Assembly (NCBI GenBank): GCA_002914845.1 | Contig: JXTC01000106.1 | Location: forward strand, 325,056 to 389,055 | Reading direction: 5' to 3' | DNA: 64,000 bases | DNA from: Trema orientale | Lineage: Eukaryota > Streptophyta > Magnoliopsida > Rosales > Cannabaceae | Notes under the pieces: model-generated | Told to the model about the DNA's origin: nothing | Seen by the model: the letters and a program-made list of their open reading frames with translations, nothing else | Database searches by the model: none | In this document: positions 46,965-60,047 of the stretch, piece by piece | Numbering within the stretch: the stretch's first letter is position 1 | Layout of the letters: each line of letters opens with the position of its first letter | Made by a program: the position numbers and the translations under genes

Positions 46965-49900
46965 CAAGGTCAAAAATATTATTAGATTGAAAATATGTCA
47001 TAGGCACCCTTTATTTGTGCTCTACTTAATCATAACAATTTAGCAAACCTTGGAGGCTTGCCAAAAGTCGAAGCATCGGAAAGAATAACATTTTTGTTTT
47101 TTTATACAGTTAAAAAAGAATATGAAATTCCCTAAAAAAAAAAAAAAGAATATGAAGAAATATTTGAGGCCGGTGATGTGGTCACACAAAGTGGGACCTA
47201 ACATTGAATGAAGGTCCATTAGTATTTCTAGCAGTACATTAGTTTCTTAAGTAACTTCGTTTGTTGGTTGGTTAGTCTGCAAAGTAATGGAACTGGTCCT
47301 TTTTACAAATTCTCAATCCAACATGCTTACCACACCGAAAGAAAGAAAGAAAGATGCCCATTATACGTCTAACTCTACTTTTGTTGAGAGAAACACGTGT
47401 TTTGATTAAAGACAAAGCAAATAGTGATAATTACAAACCAAATCAAGATAGAGATACCTAATCACATGCAAAAATTGGCACATTTTGATGGACATGCCAC
47501 CGTACCCCGGACCCGGCTATCCTATTCTTTTGCAATTATACCCAAATATGTGACCAAATGTAGAATTCCTCTGTAGATGGGGGAAAAATGAATCTACGTA
47601 ATCATAATAAGATCGAAATTCGAAAGGAAGAAGGCAAAAGTGAAATACTACCCTACTGATCACCTTAAAATTAATAATAATATTAATGGCAACACGTGGT
47701 GCTCACTATATACTAATACAAGTATAGAACCCACTTATAATTTTTTCTGTGATCTCACGTCTTTATTAATATGTATTATTCCGACTCTTAATGTGCCACA
47801 ACCTTGACAAAAGTTTGTACCTGCCCTTAATTTTGTAAGTTTGTGTAGAATCAGCAGTTCAAGGTCAGAAGGTGACCTTGAAAGCTCCAGTTACAATTAG
47901 ATGCATGTTTTAGAAACATGCTTAACTATACAGATGTACCTATTAACGGTAACTCTTGAAAATGCAAACAATTTTTTTTATTTAAAAAAGTGCATGAAAA
48001 TGCGAAAATGCGTACGTAATACGAAATCCTCCAACCCCCTCCAAATATAACATATCTATATCCTTATGTAAGCGGTCATTCAAAAAAGCATCTCTTCAAC
48101 CATTTTTCGCTTTGTCCTTTTTGTAATGAATTGGAGTTGCTTTTCACTTTACTCTGTTTTAGTTCTATATGAGTTGGTGTAGTTGCATTAAAAAAAGAAA
48201 GAAAAAGAAAACATGACTCTTTTATTATCTTCACGTAATTGGTGTAAGTTGGTCCATGGGCACGTATTGGGCCTTGGGTTTTCTAATAAGAAGTATGGCT
48301 TCTTAAAATATACCAGGCCCAAACTACCAAAAATTGGACTAAATTTTTGAGAAATTCATGTGGATGACCACAATTTTAAATTTGATTAAGTAGACGTCAA
48401 TTTTTAAAATTTTATAGCTAAATGTCCAGGTATATATATTTTTACACTTGGTAGATACACATATTTACTAATTTTAGTTACTGTACTGAAATGCACTGAA
48501 TATATAATTTTTTATACTTAGTATATAAAATTTTATACTTGGTATATAAGCATATATATCGGATATTTTGCTATAATATTTGACACAGGGACGTTTACTG
48601 AAATTGGCCCAAAATATGATCATATTTCTATAAGCCTCTAAATTTTTTGAAAAAATCCCAGATTAATATATAAAAATATCAGAGTTATTAAGAAAAATAA
48701 CATTTTAATAAAAATTTAGAAAAGTATCACTTTTTTTTCAAATTAGTATTTTTCAATAGTACTTGAAGTAACTAATTAGATTATTTGGGATAACCAATCT
48801 ATTTATTTGAGGTAACTAATTAAGTTATCTGAGGTAATTTGATTAGATTATTTGAGATAACCAATCTATTTATTTGAGGTAACTAATTAAGTTATCTGAG
48901 GTAATTTGATTGGTTACTTCAAGTATTTCAGTAATTAATAAAAAGTAGTATTCTTCTAAATAATTTTAAAAGTGGTATTTTTCCAATTAAAATTCCGGAT
49001 TTTTCAAACAAATTTAAATCCGAGAATTCTCAATTTTTTTTTTCGAAAAACTACCGTAAGAAATCAAACTTCCTCTAAGAAATAAATAAGATAAATGTTG
49101 ACGTTGAAAAAAATATGGGGATATACTTAAGAAAAGGTTATTGCCAAAAATAAAATAGAAAGAAATTGTTATTTTTAAACCAAAAAGAGTTAGAAACTCA
49201 ATTTACGTTTAAAATATTAAAATTTGTTTTGTCCACCAAATTCTTTAATAAAATTGACTATCATCAAATAACTAACAAGTCCAACATTTGAAAGAAAAAA
49301 AGAATTCTAAATAGCCAAATACAAAATACATAATTCATTTGTAATTCATTTGGGTATCTTATATGAATATTAGACAACCAAAGTTTTTGTTCACAAGGTA
49401 TTTTATCAAATTTTTACCTTGTGTTGGTACCACAACTAATTCACATTATGGAAATCACATCTAGAGAGATTTTTATTTTTATTTAAACAATAAAGTTGAC
49501 CTTAAAAAAATGAATTATACTTTGAGATTGAAGTTACAGCTAATTTCTCTTTATTTTATATAATTCTTATATTTAGGGACATATTGTTATTTATGAAGAT
49601 TTTAACCATTTTTTTTTATTTTAGTTTTACAAGCAACTTACTATACCATTTGAGTTGTTCTTAAAATACTTATGTGTGATATTATCATCTATTTTTTTTA
49701 AAATGATGAAAGTATTATAATTATTTTTTATAATTTATATTATAAGAAAAATTTTCTAAATTATTAATTAGTATTTAGTAGATTATAACGTCCTATATTT
49801 TTCAAAAATAAAAATATAAGAGAAAACGAAAAATAGTTTCTAAAATAGGCAGCTGAAAAAAGAAATAAAAAAACAATAGTCTATATCTTTTCACTCGAAT

Positions 49901-50184
49901 CTTCATTATTGTACTTTAATGATATAAGAAAGAAGGTGCATTAGTCATAGGTGTAGATGAACATAAATCAATAAATGATCAATTTAACTGAATGCAAATT
50001 TATAAAAACTTAGTTGATTTAATTTATCAACATTTGCTCACCTTGCTTTTTTTTTTTTCTTAATAGGCTGAGACTTTAGTTTAATTTATTTTTATTTTTT
50101 ATTTAACAAGATCAAAGAACGGGTGGTAACTGGCATGTGCCTTAGGCACCTATCCTAAACTGGTGTGTATCACACACTCATATA
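46965..50184. other. AT-rich intergenic sequence
   Basis: No exon or RNA gene is supported. It contains the tandem duplication at 48776-48911 and repeated poorly conserved AT motifs (atacttggtatataa near 48435-48550). Confidence 0.5.
48776..48911 (+). repeat. 68-bp tandem duplication
   Basis: Two adjacent copies of a unit beginning tagattatttgggataacca and containing ttgaggtaactaattaagtt. They differ at a single base near the start. Confidence 0.85.
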
Positions 50185-50560
50185 TCGGGTAAATTACAAA
50201 TTTTCTTTTTTAAAGTGTGGGTGTTCTGCAATTTAAATCTTGAAGTTTGGATTTTGTAAAATAGTACCATGAGATTAAAAATTTCTAAAAATTAATACTT
50301 TGAATTGACTTTTTGAATAATTTTAACTGATAAAAGACAATAATATCCTCAAAATTAAAGAAAATAATAAGAATTAATCCGGTTTTAATGGAAGAAATTA
50401 TCGTTTTTTCATTACTAAAATTAGTCAAAAAGTCAATCTAGGGTATTAATTTTCATAAATTCTTAATCTTAGAATATTATTTTACCGAATTCAAATTTCA
50501 GGTTTTAAATTATAGACAAAGTTGAAAGTATTTTTTTTTTTACAATTCACCCATACCCAT
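50185..50560. mobile_element. Foldback MITE
   Basis: The left arm (50185-50335, starting gggtaaattacaaattttct) and the reverse complement of the right arm (50418-50560, giving gggtgaattgtaaaaaaaaa) match over about 140 bp, with motifs such as aattgactttttga and ttttgtaaaatagta kept on both sides. Only about 80 bp separate the arms, so a transcript would form a long hairpin. It encodes nothing. Confidence 0.7.
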
Positions 50561-51194
50561 ATATATATAAATATCACGAAGCCCACAGCGTGCACATGAC
50601 AACAATAGGTTTTTTTTTTCTTTTTTTTTTTAATGGATATTCAGCATCAATTTATGGAAACATAGTGGCCGTTTTCCAGCTGAGGATGAACTATAACTGG
50701 TAACTGAATATTTGAAAAGCTGGTTTGGACGTGTTTCTTGCACACATGGTATAAATTAACGAAAATTTGACCGTTAAAAATATTAACTATTAAGGAAAAT
50801 TTTCCTTTTTAATCAAACAAGAATACACTATAAATGACACTTCTTGAGCCAAAGAAGCAGGAGGATATATGAACTAGATGTAGAGGAAAAAATAATGCTC
50901 TTTATTTATTACAAATAAATCAATTAAGAAAAACTGAAAGCTTTTTTCAAGCTTGATAATTTGTGAACAAATTCATGCTATACAGCAAAGTGAATCGTTA
51001 CATACACATCAAGTATATCAAAGAAATACTAATCACTATGGCTGCCCAAAACAGTTTAACTAAAACACAAACTTCAAATGAGGGGTATGGAGGAAAAATT
51101 TTCGAGCAGGGCAGCCGATTGCATTCACCGAGTATTCGATTAACTATACCATGAATTCAAGAGTTGGTGGACTTCCAAACTTCAGGTTGATTTA
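50561..51194. other. Spacer and 3' end of the golgin gene
   Basis: AT-rich. The part next to 51195 is the probable 3' untranslated region of golgin candidate 5. I see nothing else in it. Confidence 0.45.
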
Positions 51195-54100
51195 CTATGA
51201 GTTTCCAACTGACGAACTCATTATCTGGATCTGTAAAGGGCAGGTGTAACAACTCAGCAAGGATAAGGTAAAGAGAAGCATGGGAATGAAGAAAGAATGA
51301 TTGTCCAAAGTTATGGAGCAATCAAATACCTTATTCACAAGCAGGTTTACTTGCTCCCTGTACATCTCCTTCAAGTCTATAATATCAGCACGGAGTTCCT
51401 CCAGCTACACAAAGCAAATCTCGAGAATCAGGACTTGAACAGAAACTAGCAAAAGTTCGATCATTTTCTTACCAAAGGGAGAATGTGCAGAACCTTCTTT
51501 TTTTCAGCTAATGAGAGAAAGGCCGAACTTAAAAACCAAAACGAGTCTTATTTATAAGAGCAGTACAGTTCTACTTTCTTATCAGCTCACCGTAAGTGCT
51601 CACATAGTTTTTAAACTGGCCAAACATGCTAAGTCGGCACTAAATTCTGGGTATAGTCAAAAGAACTAATTCACTATCTTTTGGAAGAAAAACCAAGGGT
51701 ATAGTCAAAAGAACTAATGTACTATCTTTTGGGAGAAAAACCAACTCACTAGTACCCTTTAATGCTCGTCAATGCAGGAAAGTGGCCTTTTTTGTTCCGA
51801 AGCGTTTAAGTTAAGGCTCAAGAAACGAGAGGAGTGTCTAGGCAGAAGCGAAAAGCAATTTATACCTCCTCATCACGTTCACCCATTAGCTCCAATGCAG
51901 CAGAGTGCCTCCTCCTCAGAGATTCTAGCTCTGCCCTTATACCGGGTAACGTGGCAGCCTCTGCCCGTAACTTTTCACACTGCAACAGTGTAAACAATTC
52001 TCCAGTTCAGTTACGTAATTAGCATTGAAGAAAATTCCACAGGGGGGAAAAAAAAACACGCATAGGAAATGGAGAACTTAAAGAAATTCACCTGCTCGGT
52101 CATTTGGACCAACTCCTCAGCAAGAGAATCACGAATAGATTCCATTGTTGCCTGAGGTAAATTATAAGAGAGTATAGTGAAAACTAGAGAAAGGTTAAAA
52201 CTTAGTACAAATCTATTACTTAAACTCTAATGGTTAAGTTGGAGAGGGAAAAAAGGTATAATTATATGATAAAAGAAAGAGAAGCTCTTCGCAAAGCTCA
52301 ACTACAAAATTAACTACAGCACCTGATGTAAAAATATGTAGTGCTAAAATAGTTGTACACGAGAACTTAAGGGGAAAAAATGCACGCACCAAACGGGACA
52401 TGTATGATGCAAGTTCACCCTCCTTTTGACGAAGGGCAGCTTCAAAAGCACCAGGTGTCATGCTCTTCATATAATAGGGGCTCATGGTTGCCTCTCCAGC
52501 GTTCCTCCTCTCAGATAAACTGTCAGATGAGTCCAGAGATGCTTGCAGATAATAGCTTTCTTCCATGCTGCCAAGGCTGCTAGCACTCGAAAGTTTTCTG
52601 CTCAAGTTTCCTGCAAAAGGTTTAGAAATCAATCTCACAGACCAGACAAAAAATGATGTGATATTCCAGCAAAACTAAATAAAAGAAGCGATATAACCCA
52701 AGGATCAAACCATTCTCGAAAGCAGAATTCTGCCTAGTGGGAGTCTGATCAGATATAGCAGCAGAATGAACAAGAGCTTTCCTTTCCAACTCAAACCGTG
52801 CAGCTTTCTCTTTTTCTATCTCCTGGAAAATTTTAAAAGCTTAATTCAGCAAATTTGCAAAAACGAGACGATGATCGACTAACAATTTTAATAAAAACAG
52901 GAAAAACAAAACAAAACAGAAATTGGGCTCCAAGAAGCTTTATGTAGCATCAGATACCATCAAATCAAAACACTCCGTGTAGCATCAAATTTTAAAGAAA
53001 ACAGACAAAAAAAGCAGGAAATTTTGGAGTCATTATTTCATCTCATGTTCCTGACTTAAACCTAGAACCACTCAACCTAGCAATGAAAACTTCGAAAATG
53101 ACCCAAAAAATGGTTATAACTTATAACAGATAACCAGACGCTCAAAGGTCCATAAATGAAAATTTTTCTGATGTGGACATGAAATAAATATAGTAGAAAA
53201 TTATATTATTATTATTATTATTTAGGATTATTTAAATTTATTTTTAGTTATTTAGTTCTGGGTAACTAGATTTAAGTTTCTTGTTTCCATTAGTTTCTAG
53301 AATGTGTTTACTTTCCAAGTTGAGTCTAATTGCCTATCTACAAATAGACTTAGTTATGTAATTGTTTTTCAGACTATGATGAATTAATAAATGATTATTG
53401 AGTTTTCTCCTCCTATAGATCTCTTTCTCTCTAAGTTCTTATCTTGATTCTCTATTGCTCTTCTACTCATTCATCTAATTCTGTCTAAATCTCTCTAATT
53501 CTCTCCCTTGATTCTATTCTGTCCTCTCAAATCTATCTAATTTCTTATCTATCTTGTTTATCTCTTTCTATTCTACCAATTCCCTTGCTATTTTACCTAT
53601 TGTCTCTAATTCTCTATCTTTTCTTATCTTATCCTACATCAATTGGTATTCGAGCCTAGTTCGTTTTCCTCTGCCTATCCTTTAAATATTTTTTCTCTAG
53701 ATCTGCAAGTTAGTTCCAGCCGCACTGTCATCTCTCCTACCGCCTCTGTTTAGATCTGAATTCACCACTACGCTATGCTCAATCGAGATCCAGTTCAATT
53801 GCTCTTTCCCATGAGTCTATATGTTGAATTGTCTCATCACATCATCAAGTCTAGTCCATGCTTGGGGTTTTCTCCTTTTTTCTTTTTTTTTTTTTTTGAA
53901 GTGGAAAAATCTCCAGTTTCAAGATCCTATCTCTTCATCAAGAGATTTGGAATTGCCGCTTCAGCTTGGTTTATGATGTACTTGAGTTCTATTAATATTA
54001 GTTACTTAGTTCTAAGTAATTAGATTTAAGTTTCCTGTTTCTATTAGTTTCTAGAACGTGTTTACTTTCCTAGTTAAGTCTAATTGCCTATCTATAAATA

Positions 54101-57100
54101 GGCTTAGTTATGTAATTATTTTTCAGACTATAATGAATTAATAAACGATTATTGAGTTTTCTCCTCCTATGGATCTCTTTCTCTCTGAGTTCTTATCTTG
54201 ATTCTCTATTCCTCTTCTACCCATTCATCTATTTCTGTCTAAATCTCTCTAATTCTCTCCCTTTATTCTATTATGTTCTCTTTAATCTATCTAATTTCTT
54301 ATCTATCTTGTTTATCTCTTACTATTCTACTAATTCCCTTGCTATTCTACCTATTATCTCTATTTCTCTATCTTTTCTTATCTTATCCTACATCATTTTC
54401 CACTCCAATGATTCTTATAATAAAAAAGAATCTGATCAATAAAACATTATTGCCACCTGTTGTAGCAGCTCTCTATGTGTCAGAGACTCTTGCAACTCTT
54501 GCTTATGTTTCCTCTTGAGTTCCCTAATTTCTTCTTCAAGTTGGTTTGCACGACCTTCAAGTGTGTCAGCTTCCTCCTTCGCAACAAGGTACTCCTGCCT
54601 ATTTTCAGCTGCCCTTTGTCTCTCCTTTTCAAGAGATTTACTTAACTGCGTCTGTTCAGCTCTAAGGCAAGAAATCTGGAATATACATCTAGCATAAGCA
54701 AATACCAAAATAATGAAATCCCTTTAAACAACAAGACATAAGTCCGGAAAGAAGAGAACCTGAGCCTCAAGAACATTAATTCGAGATAAGGTTTGAGACA
54801 AGCGTTCATTCACAGATCGTTCTTTTTCCTCAGCAGCTGCAGCTTTGGCCTCTGCTTCCTATAGAATCAATAAGAATAAATAACAGAGACAAGTTTCAAA
54901 TGAACCATAACTTGCGGAAATAAGATGCAAACCTGCAGCCGGGAATTAAGGTTTCTCTCCACAGCAGCCCAAGCTTCTGCTCTTCTTGCATTTGTGTCCT
55001 GTTACCAATAGAAAGGGATTCAAGTGAAAAACCAAAACTAATAGGTTGCATCTTACAAAGAAATGACCAGCACCCAAAGCGCAATTAAATCCTCGTGATA
55101 TAAAAAAATTCATTTAAAATACGAACACACCTGCATAGCTTCAATCTGCCTTAGAAGGGGTCTCGTAGAATCAGGAACTTGTGTAATCAACTCTTCACAA
55201 CGCCGCTCACTTGCCTAGATAAAATATACAAATTAAATTGCAAAAAGACGGCCAAACCAGAAGAGCAAGAAATCAGCTTTTTCTTTTTCTGAAAATTATA
55301 AACTTTCGCTGAGACAGTTTTACGCACTTGATAACGCTTCTGAAGATCTTCAATGTCCCGACGATGCATGTCTTCTCTAAATACAGCCTTGAAAATAAAA
55401 AAGAACGTAAATCCAATAATAAATCCAACAAAAGCTTTAACCATTTAGCGAAGCAAAAGGAACCGACAGAACAAAAACCTGCTGCTCCTTTCTGCTTAGA
55501 GTTTGCCTCAATTCTTCAAGTGCCTGCACTAGCATAGATTCACGTTCCTCGGCCTCTCTCAGACGACTCTCTAGTTCAGATCTGGCCTCATTGTTGGCAC
55601 GTGCCTCCGCTAAAGCTTCAGCCTCCTTGGCAGCATTCAAAGCGTTGGTATAATATTCTTTTTGCAATGCAAGTTCCGACTGGTGTCTTTCTATTGTTTC
55701 CTGCAGTAACTTCTCTGTTGCTGTCTTGTCCCGCTTAATACTCTCTACTTTATTCTCTTCTACCTGGAGGTATAATAACGCATTACTTACCACTAAAAAT
55801 GAGTAATCAAACTAATAGATATTTTAACAGGTGAACTTCTTTCACTGTAAATGGCTCCAACAACATATCCATTAGACTTTTTAGTACAACTATTGGGTAA
55901 CATCAGATATGAACTATCATGAAATGTCAAGAGTAGTGTTTTCTCATCAAGTGTTTACAGAGTTTCACATGCTTTCAAGTATATTTAAACTACTGTTTTG
56001 GTTAAACAATATCCTAAAGATTATTGGCTATTATACAAGAAACAATCTGAGCAAGGAAACGAGACAGTAAAGCTTCAGAGGAGCAAAGATATAAGAGATC
56101 TTCAAATTTTAAGAAGAGAAACGAGACAGTAAAGCTTCAGAGGAGCAAAGATATAAGAGATCTTCAAATTTTAAGAAGAGAAATCCATCTCAAATATGAA
56201 GACTTTGAGTTAATTTTGGAAATGAAGCAAGCGCTGGCCCTTGGCCAATTTTGATTATGGAGGCTTAAACAGACTACCATCCTCTAGGAAGAGTACTCTA
56301 TCTTTCAAATGTGTGGAGGAAACACTAGCCAATTATGTCATGAAGTCCACGCCAATTTAAATTCTATATGACAGAGAAATGGTCGTTTTATTGAGAAGAA
56401 TGAAACAAATCACAAAAGTAATAGATGCCTTAGGAATTACTTACCTGTAGTTTAGTGATCAATCCCTTCTTCTCTTCTTCAAGCTCCCTAATCTAGTTTT
56501 CACAAATATATATGTATATATATATATATTAGACACTTTAATAACTTAAAATTAGAACTACTTCGGAAAGCAGACAATTTGTAAGCATCCCTTCATACCT
56601 GAGCCCTTAATTTTCTCATTTGAGCCTCTTGAGCAGCCTGCTTTTTGGAAAGCTCTTCACCTGTACAATACAAAAATATCTTTGATACGAACTGTACATG
56701 AAAGAAAGGGCCTGATCTTATTGGACTAAGCTGACATCCAAGACATTTATTATTTAAAAAAAATGAGAAAAACCCTGAAAGTATAGCACAGTGAAAAACA
56801 CACAGCATATGAATACTAGAGAGTTCACATCTCTACCTTCAGCCATAACCTGGTTAATAATTTCGTCTTTTTCCTTGAGAAGAGCAGCTGCGTCACTTTT
56901 TTTATTCTGTTCCCTCCGAAGAGTATCCCTTTCCTTAGTGAGAGCATATACCTAAAATCACACATAAAGAATGACATTTAGTACAATAATCTACACATAA
57001 ATCCTTCACAAATGTTGTATTGGCACCCACTACTAGTACCCATCTAATGCTGCGTTAGCACCCACTACTCTTCAACTACAACTGGCATTCATTTAAAAAA

Positions 57101-60004
57101 ATAATTTACACGTAAGTCCTTCACAAATGGTAAAATAGGGGCTNCAACAACAATGAGGGCTTTTGAAGATAAGGGTAAACATTAAGAGCATGTTTGGTTG
57201 CCCGTATTAAGGCTCCATATTGTATTAGCTTAATACAATACTTTGTTTGGTACCACTCTTGATATACGATTTTAATACAATACAAGGTGTATTGTCTAAT
57301 ACAAAAAAAACACCATGTATTAGATAGATTGTATAGTAATATTTAAAACTTACTTATTATACTTCTAAAAGTGGTATTTTTCTGAATGAATTTTTTAAAG
57401 TGTTATTTTCGGAATAAAATTTCAGAAACTGGTACTCATCAAACATGTTTTAATTTAGTACAACCTCTTAATATAATGCAAAACCAAACACAGTATTGTA
57501 TTAAAATAATACAAAACAATACCTTAGAATGCAGTACAATACAGCGCACTGAATATAGCCTACGATCTCTTATTTTATATTCGATGCAGTATATGCAATA
57601 AAATTTAATGTGTACATAAGCCCATATGCATTGCCTTTACAGTGATTAACCATACACAAACATATTGGTGCAACACTACTACTCATTTCACTCGGGGGAT
57701 AGGTTGAGTCATCACACAGACATATTGGTGCAACACTACTACTCATTTCACTCAGGGGATAGGTTGAATCATCACTCAAACGCAGACCCATGATTTACTC
57801 CCATGAGGTCAGGAGTTCTATTCCTCGAGGAACTCTAGCAAGCAATATACTAGAGTTTCCTGCCTCCCAAAGACGGTAAGATTCAGCAGGAGGACCTAGT
57901 ATTTAGAAGCCATATTTCATATCTAACAAAACTAACTTTGAACTTCTCTTAAAATTGTGTGAGAGTGTGGTTTTTCTTAAAATCGGCTAAGCCTGGACTA
58001 AGATTGATTATGCTGGGTCTTTAGTACTCTATCACTTAGTAAGGACATATAATAATGACAAAATGGCATACGGCAATGCTTGTGGAGATAAATCTTCAGT
58101 CTACGGTGAAATAGTGAAATAACTGCATATTATGTTGTCTTACACATTATGAACTAAGAACTCAAACTAAGACACAAACAAGAGTGAAAGAATACGTATA
58201 CCTTTCTTTCAAGAGTTGCAACCCTCTGATGGTATTCTTCCCTCAAAGTCTCAACTTCTGCATCACTTGGTTTTCTCTGATAGATGCATAAGTTTCAGCA
58301 GTTAAAAAAAATGAATAATCTAAAAAAGGTCTCTCCCACTAATGTGAATGAGTACAAGGGAAAAGAGAGAGAGAGAAAGAGAGGGGGGGGGGGGGGGGGG
58401 GGGGAACGCTAGAATGGTGACTACAGGAAGTGCATTCCTGCATCAATAGACAAGTGAACAGATACGATAAAAATATATATTATGTGTGTGTGAGCCTGCA
58501 TGAGTATACAAATAATTTGTTCATAAGAAAAAAAAAAAATAAAAAAAACAACGAATTCTACACACCTTCAAATCCTCAATCACAACTTTTAATTGCTCAT
58601 TTTCATTCATTAACTTGGCAATCTCATCCGCCTTTGACTGTAAAAATAAGATGGATATGAAGTTATTAGAACTGTAGAAATGCCATAAAAGAAAAGAATA
58701 GGACATATTTAAAGGTACAAATAAGATTATCCAAGATCATCTTATCACACACCTGAGCTTGTCTTGCTGCACCTTGCAGTGCACTTTCCATCATTTTCAT
58801 CTCCATTTTCACCCTCTCCAGTTCAAGAGCAGAATCTCTAGAGTCAGAAGCATTTGTTCCTGACCTCAAATGTTGCTCTCTAATTTCATTCTGTTTATCA
58901 TCAACAGGCTGATCTACTCCAACAGCATTATTAATTGCATTATTCTCGTTTGAAACCAACTCAGGAACTGTCACTGAAGCCTCATTTGAAGGAACTGTAC
59001 TAGGCAAGTCACTACCAGAATATTTTTCAGCACTGTCACTCTCCTCAGTAGCAACAGAACCAAAAACAGAGGGCTCTGTGGTAACTCCAGTACTAGTATC
59101 TATCAACTCCCTGATTTCGACTGGAGATTTAATCTCTACGCTCTCCTCAACTTGTGTCTTCTGTTCATCAGTGTTCTCTTTTTCGTCAATGCTCCGACTG
59201 TCTACTTCTGCCTTCTGTTCATGCATGTTCTCATGCACATCGGTTAAATTATGTGATTGATCAGAGACAAAGGCAGTACCCTCACCCTGATCGACTTCAG
59301 TGGCTCCTGAACTCTCTTGCACTGAATCTAAACCATTTAATGCTCCAACTCCTAACGTCTCTTTCTTTTCCTGATTTTCAACCGAATCTGATGACTCCAA
59401 ATTCTCAACAGCATGTTCTGCAGATGGCTCACTAGCCACTAAAGGTGATACAGTTTCAGGTTTTTCAGGACTTGAAAGAACAGCATTTGTTCCATCGTCC
59501 ATTTCTGAATGTTCATCAGTTTCTTCTGCCCTTACAACTTCGCTTTCTTCTTCAGCAGCAGTCTGCTCAGTTGTGGAATCTGATGAAATTTCAGTTTTTG
59601 CCCCCTCGTGTTCCTCTGACGTAGATATCCGTTCCGGAGATACATGCCCTCTTGATGATTTCTCAACTTCAGGTGAATTAAGAGATCCGGGTTTTTCTGA
59701 TGATTCAATGTTACTTTCCACATTTTTATGCCCCATGAAGGCCATAACAGTGGATGAAGTCCATAACCCAGAAGCTAACAGGAGTATACGAAGAGACCGT
59801 AGATCAATCAACACCAAAATTTTCACTTTCTTTGAAAATTATGAAATAACAACAAAAAACACTGCCACAAGGGTATTTTAATTGAGATTGGAACACTACA
59901 CTGATATGGTCATTTCGTAGGAAAACAATCCTTGGTGAGAAAAATGTACTCTACCCACAATTGGAATTATCATAAGAAACTCATAGATGTATGCATACAT
60001 TAAG

Positions 60005-60047
<43 letters not shown>

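Noticed and set aside
53169-54395. Cassandra-type TRIM with a 5S rRNA-like LTR
   Set aside because: I looked for 5S rRNA promoter motifs in these LTRs and found none.
54152-54518. Leu/Ser/Tyr-rich ORFs of 81-96 codons resembling membrane proteins
   Set aside because: They read the pyrimidine-rich TRIM LTR; the strand and position are inside the GC5 intron.
57780-57850. SINE or tRNA-like B box (ggtcaggagttctattcctc)
   Set aside because: No matching A box at the right distance, no cloverleaf and no poly(A) tail or duplication. The resemblance is too weak to annotate.
59078-59435. Plus-strand ORFs opposite GC5 exon 2
   Set aside because: They are shadows of the Ser/Glu-rich coding strand of the golgin.
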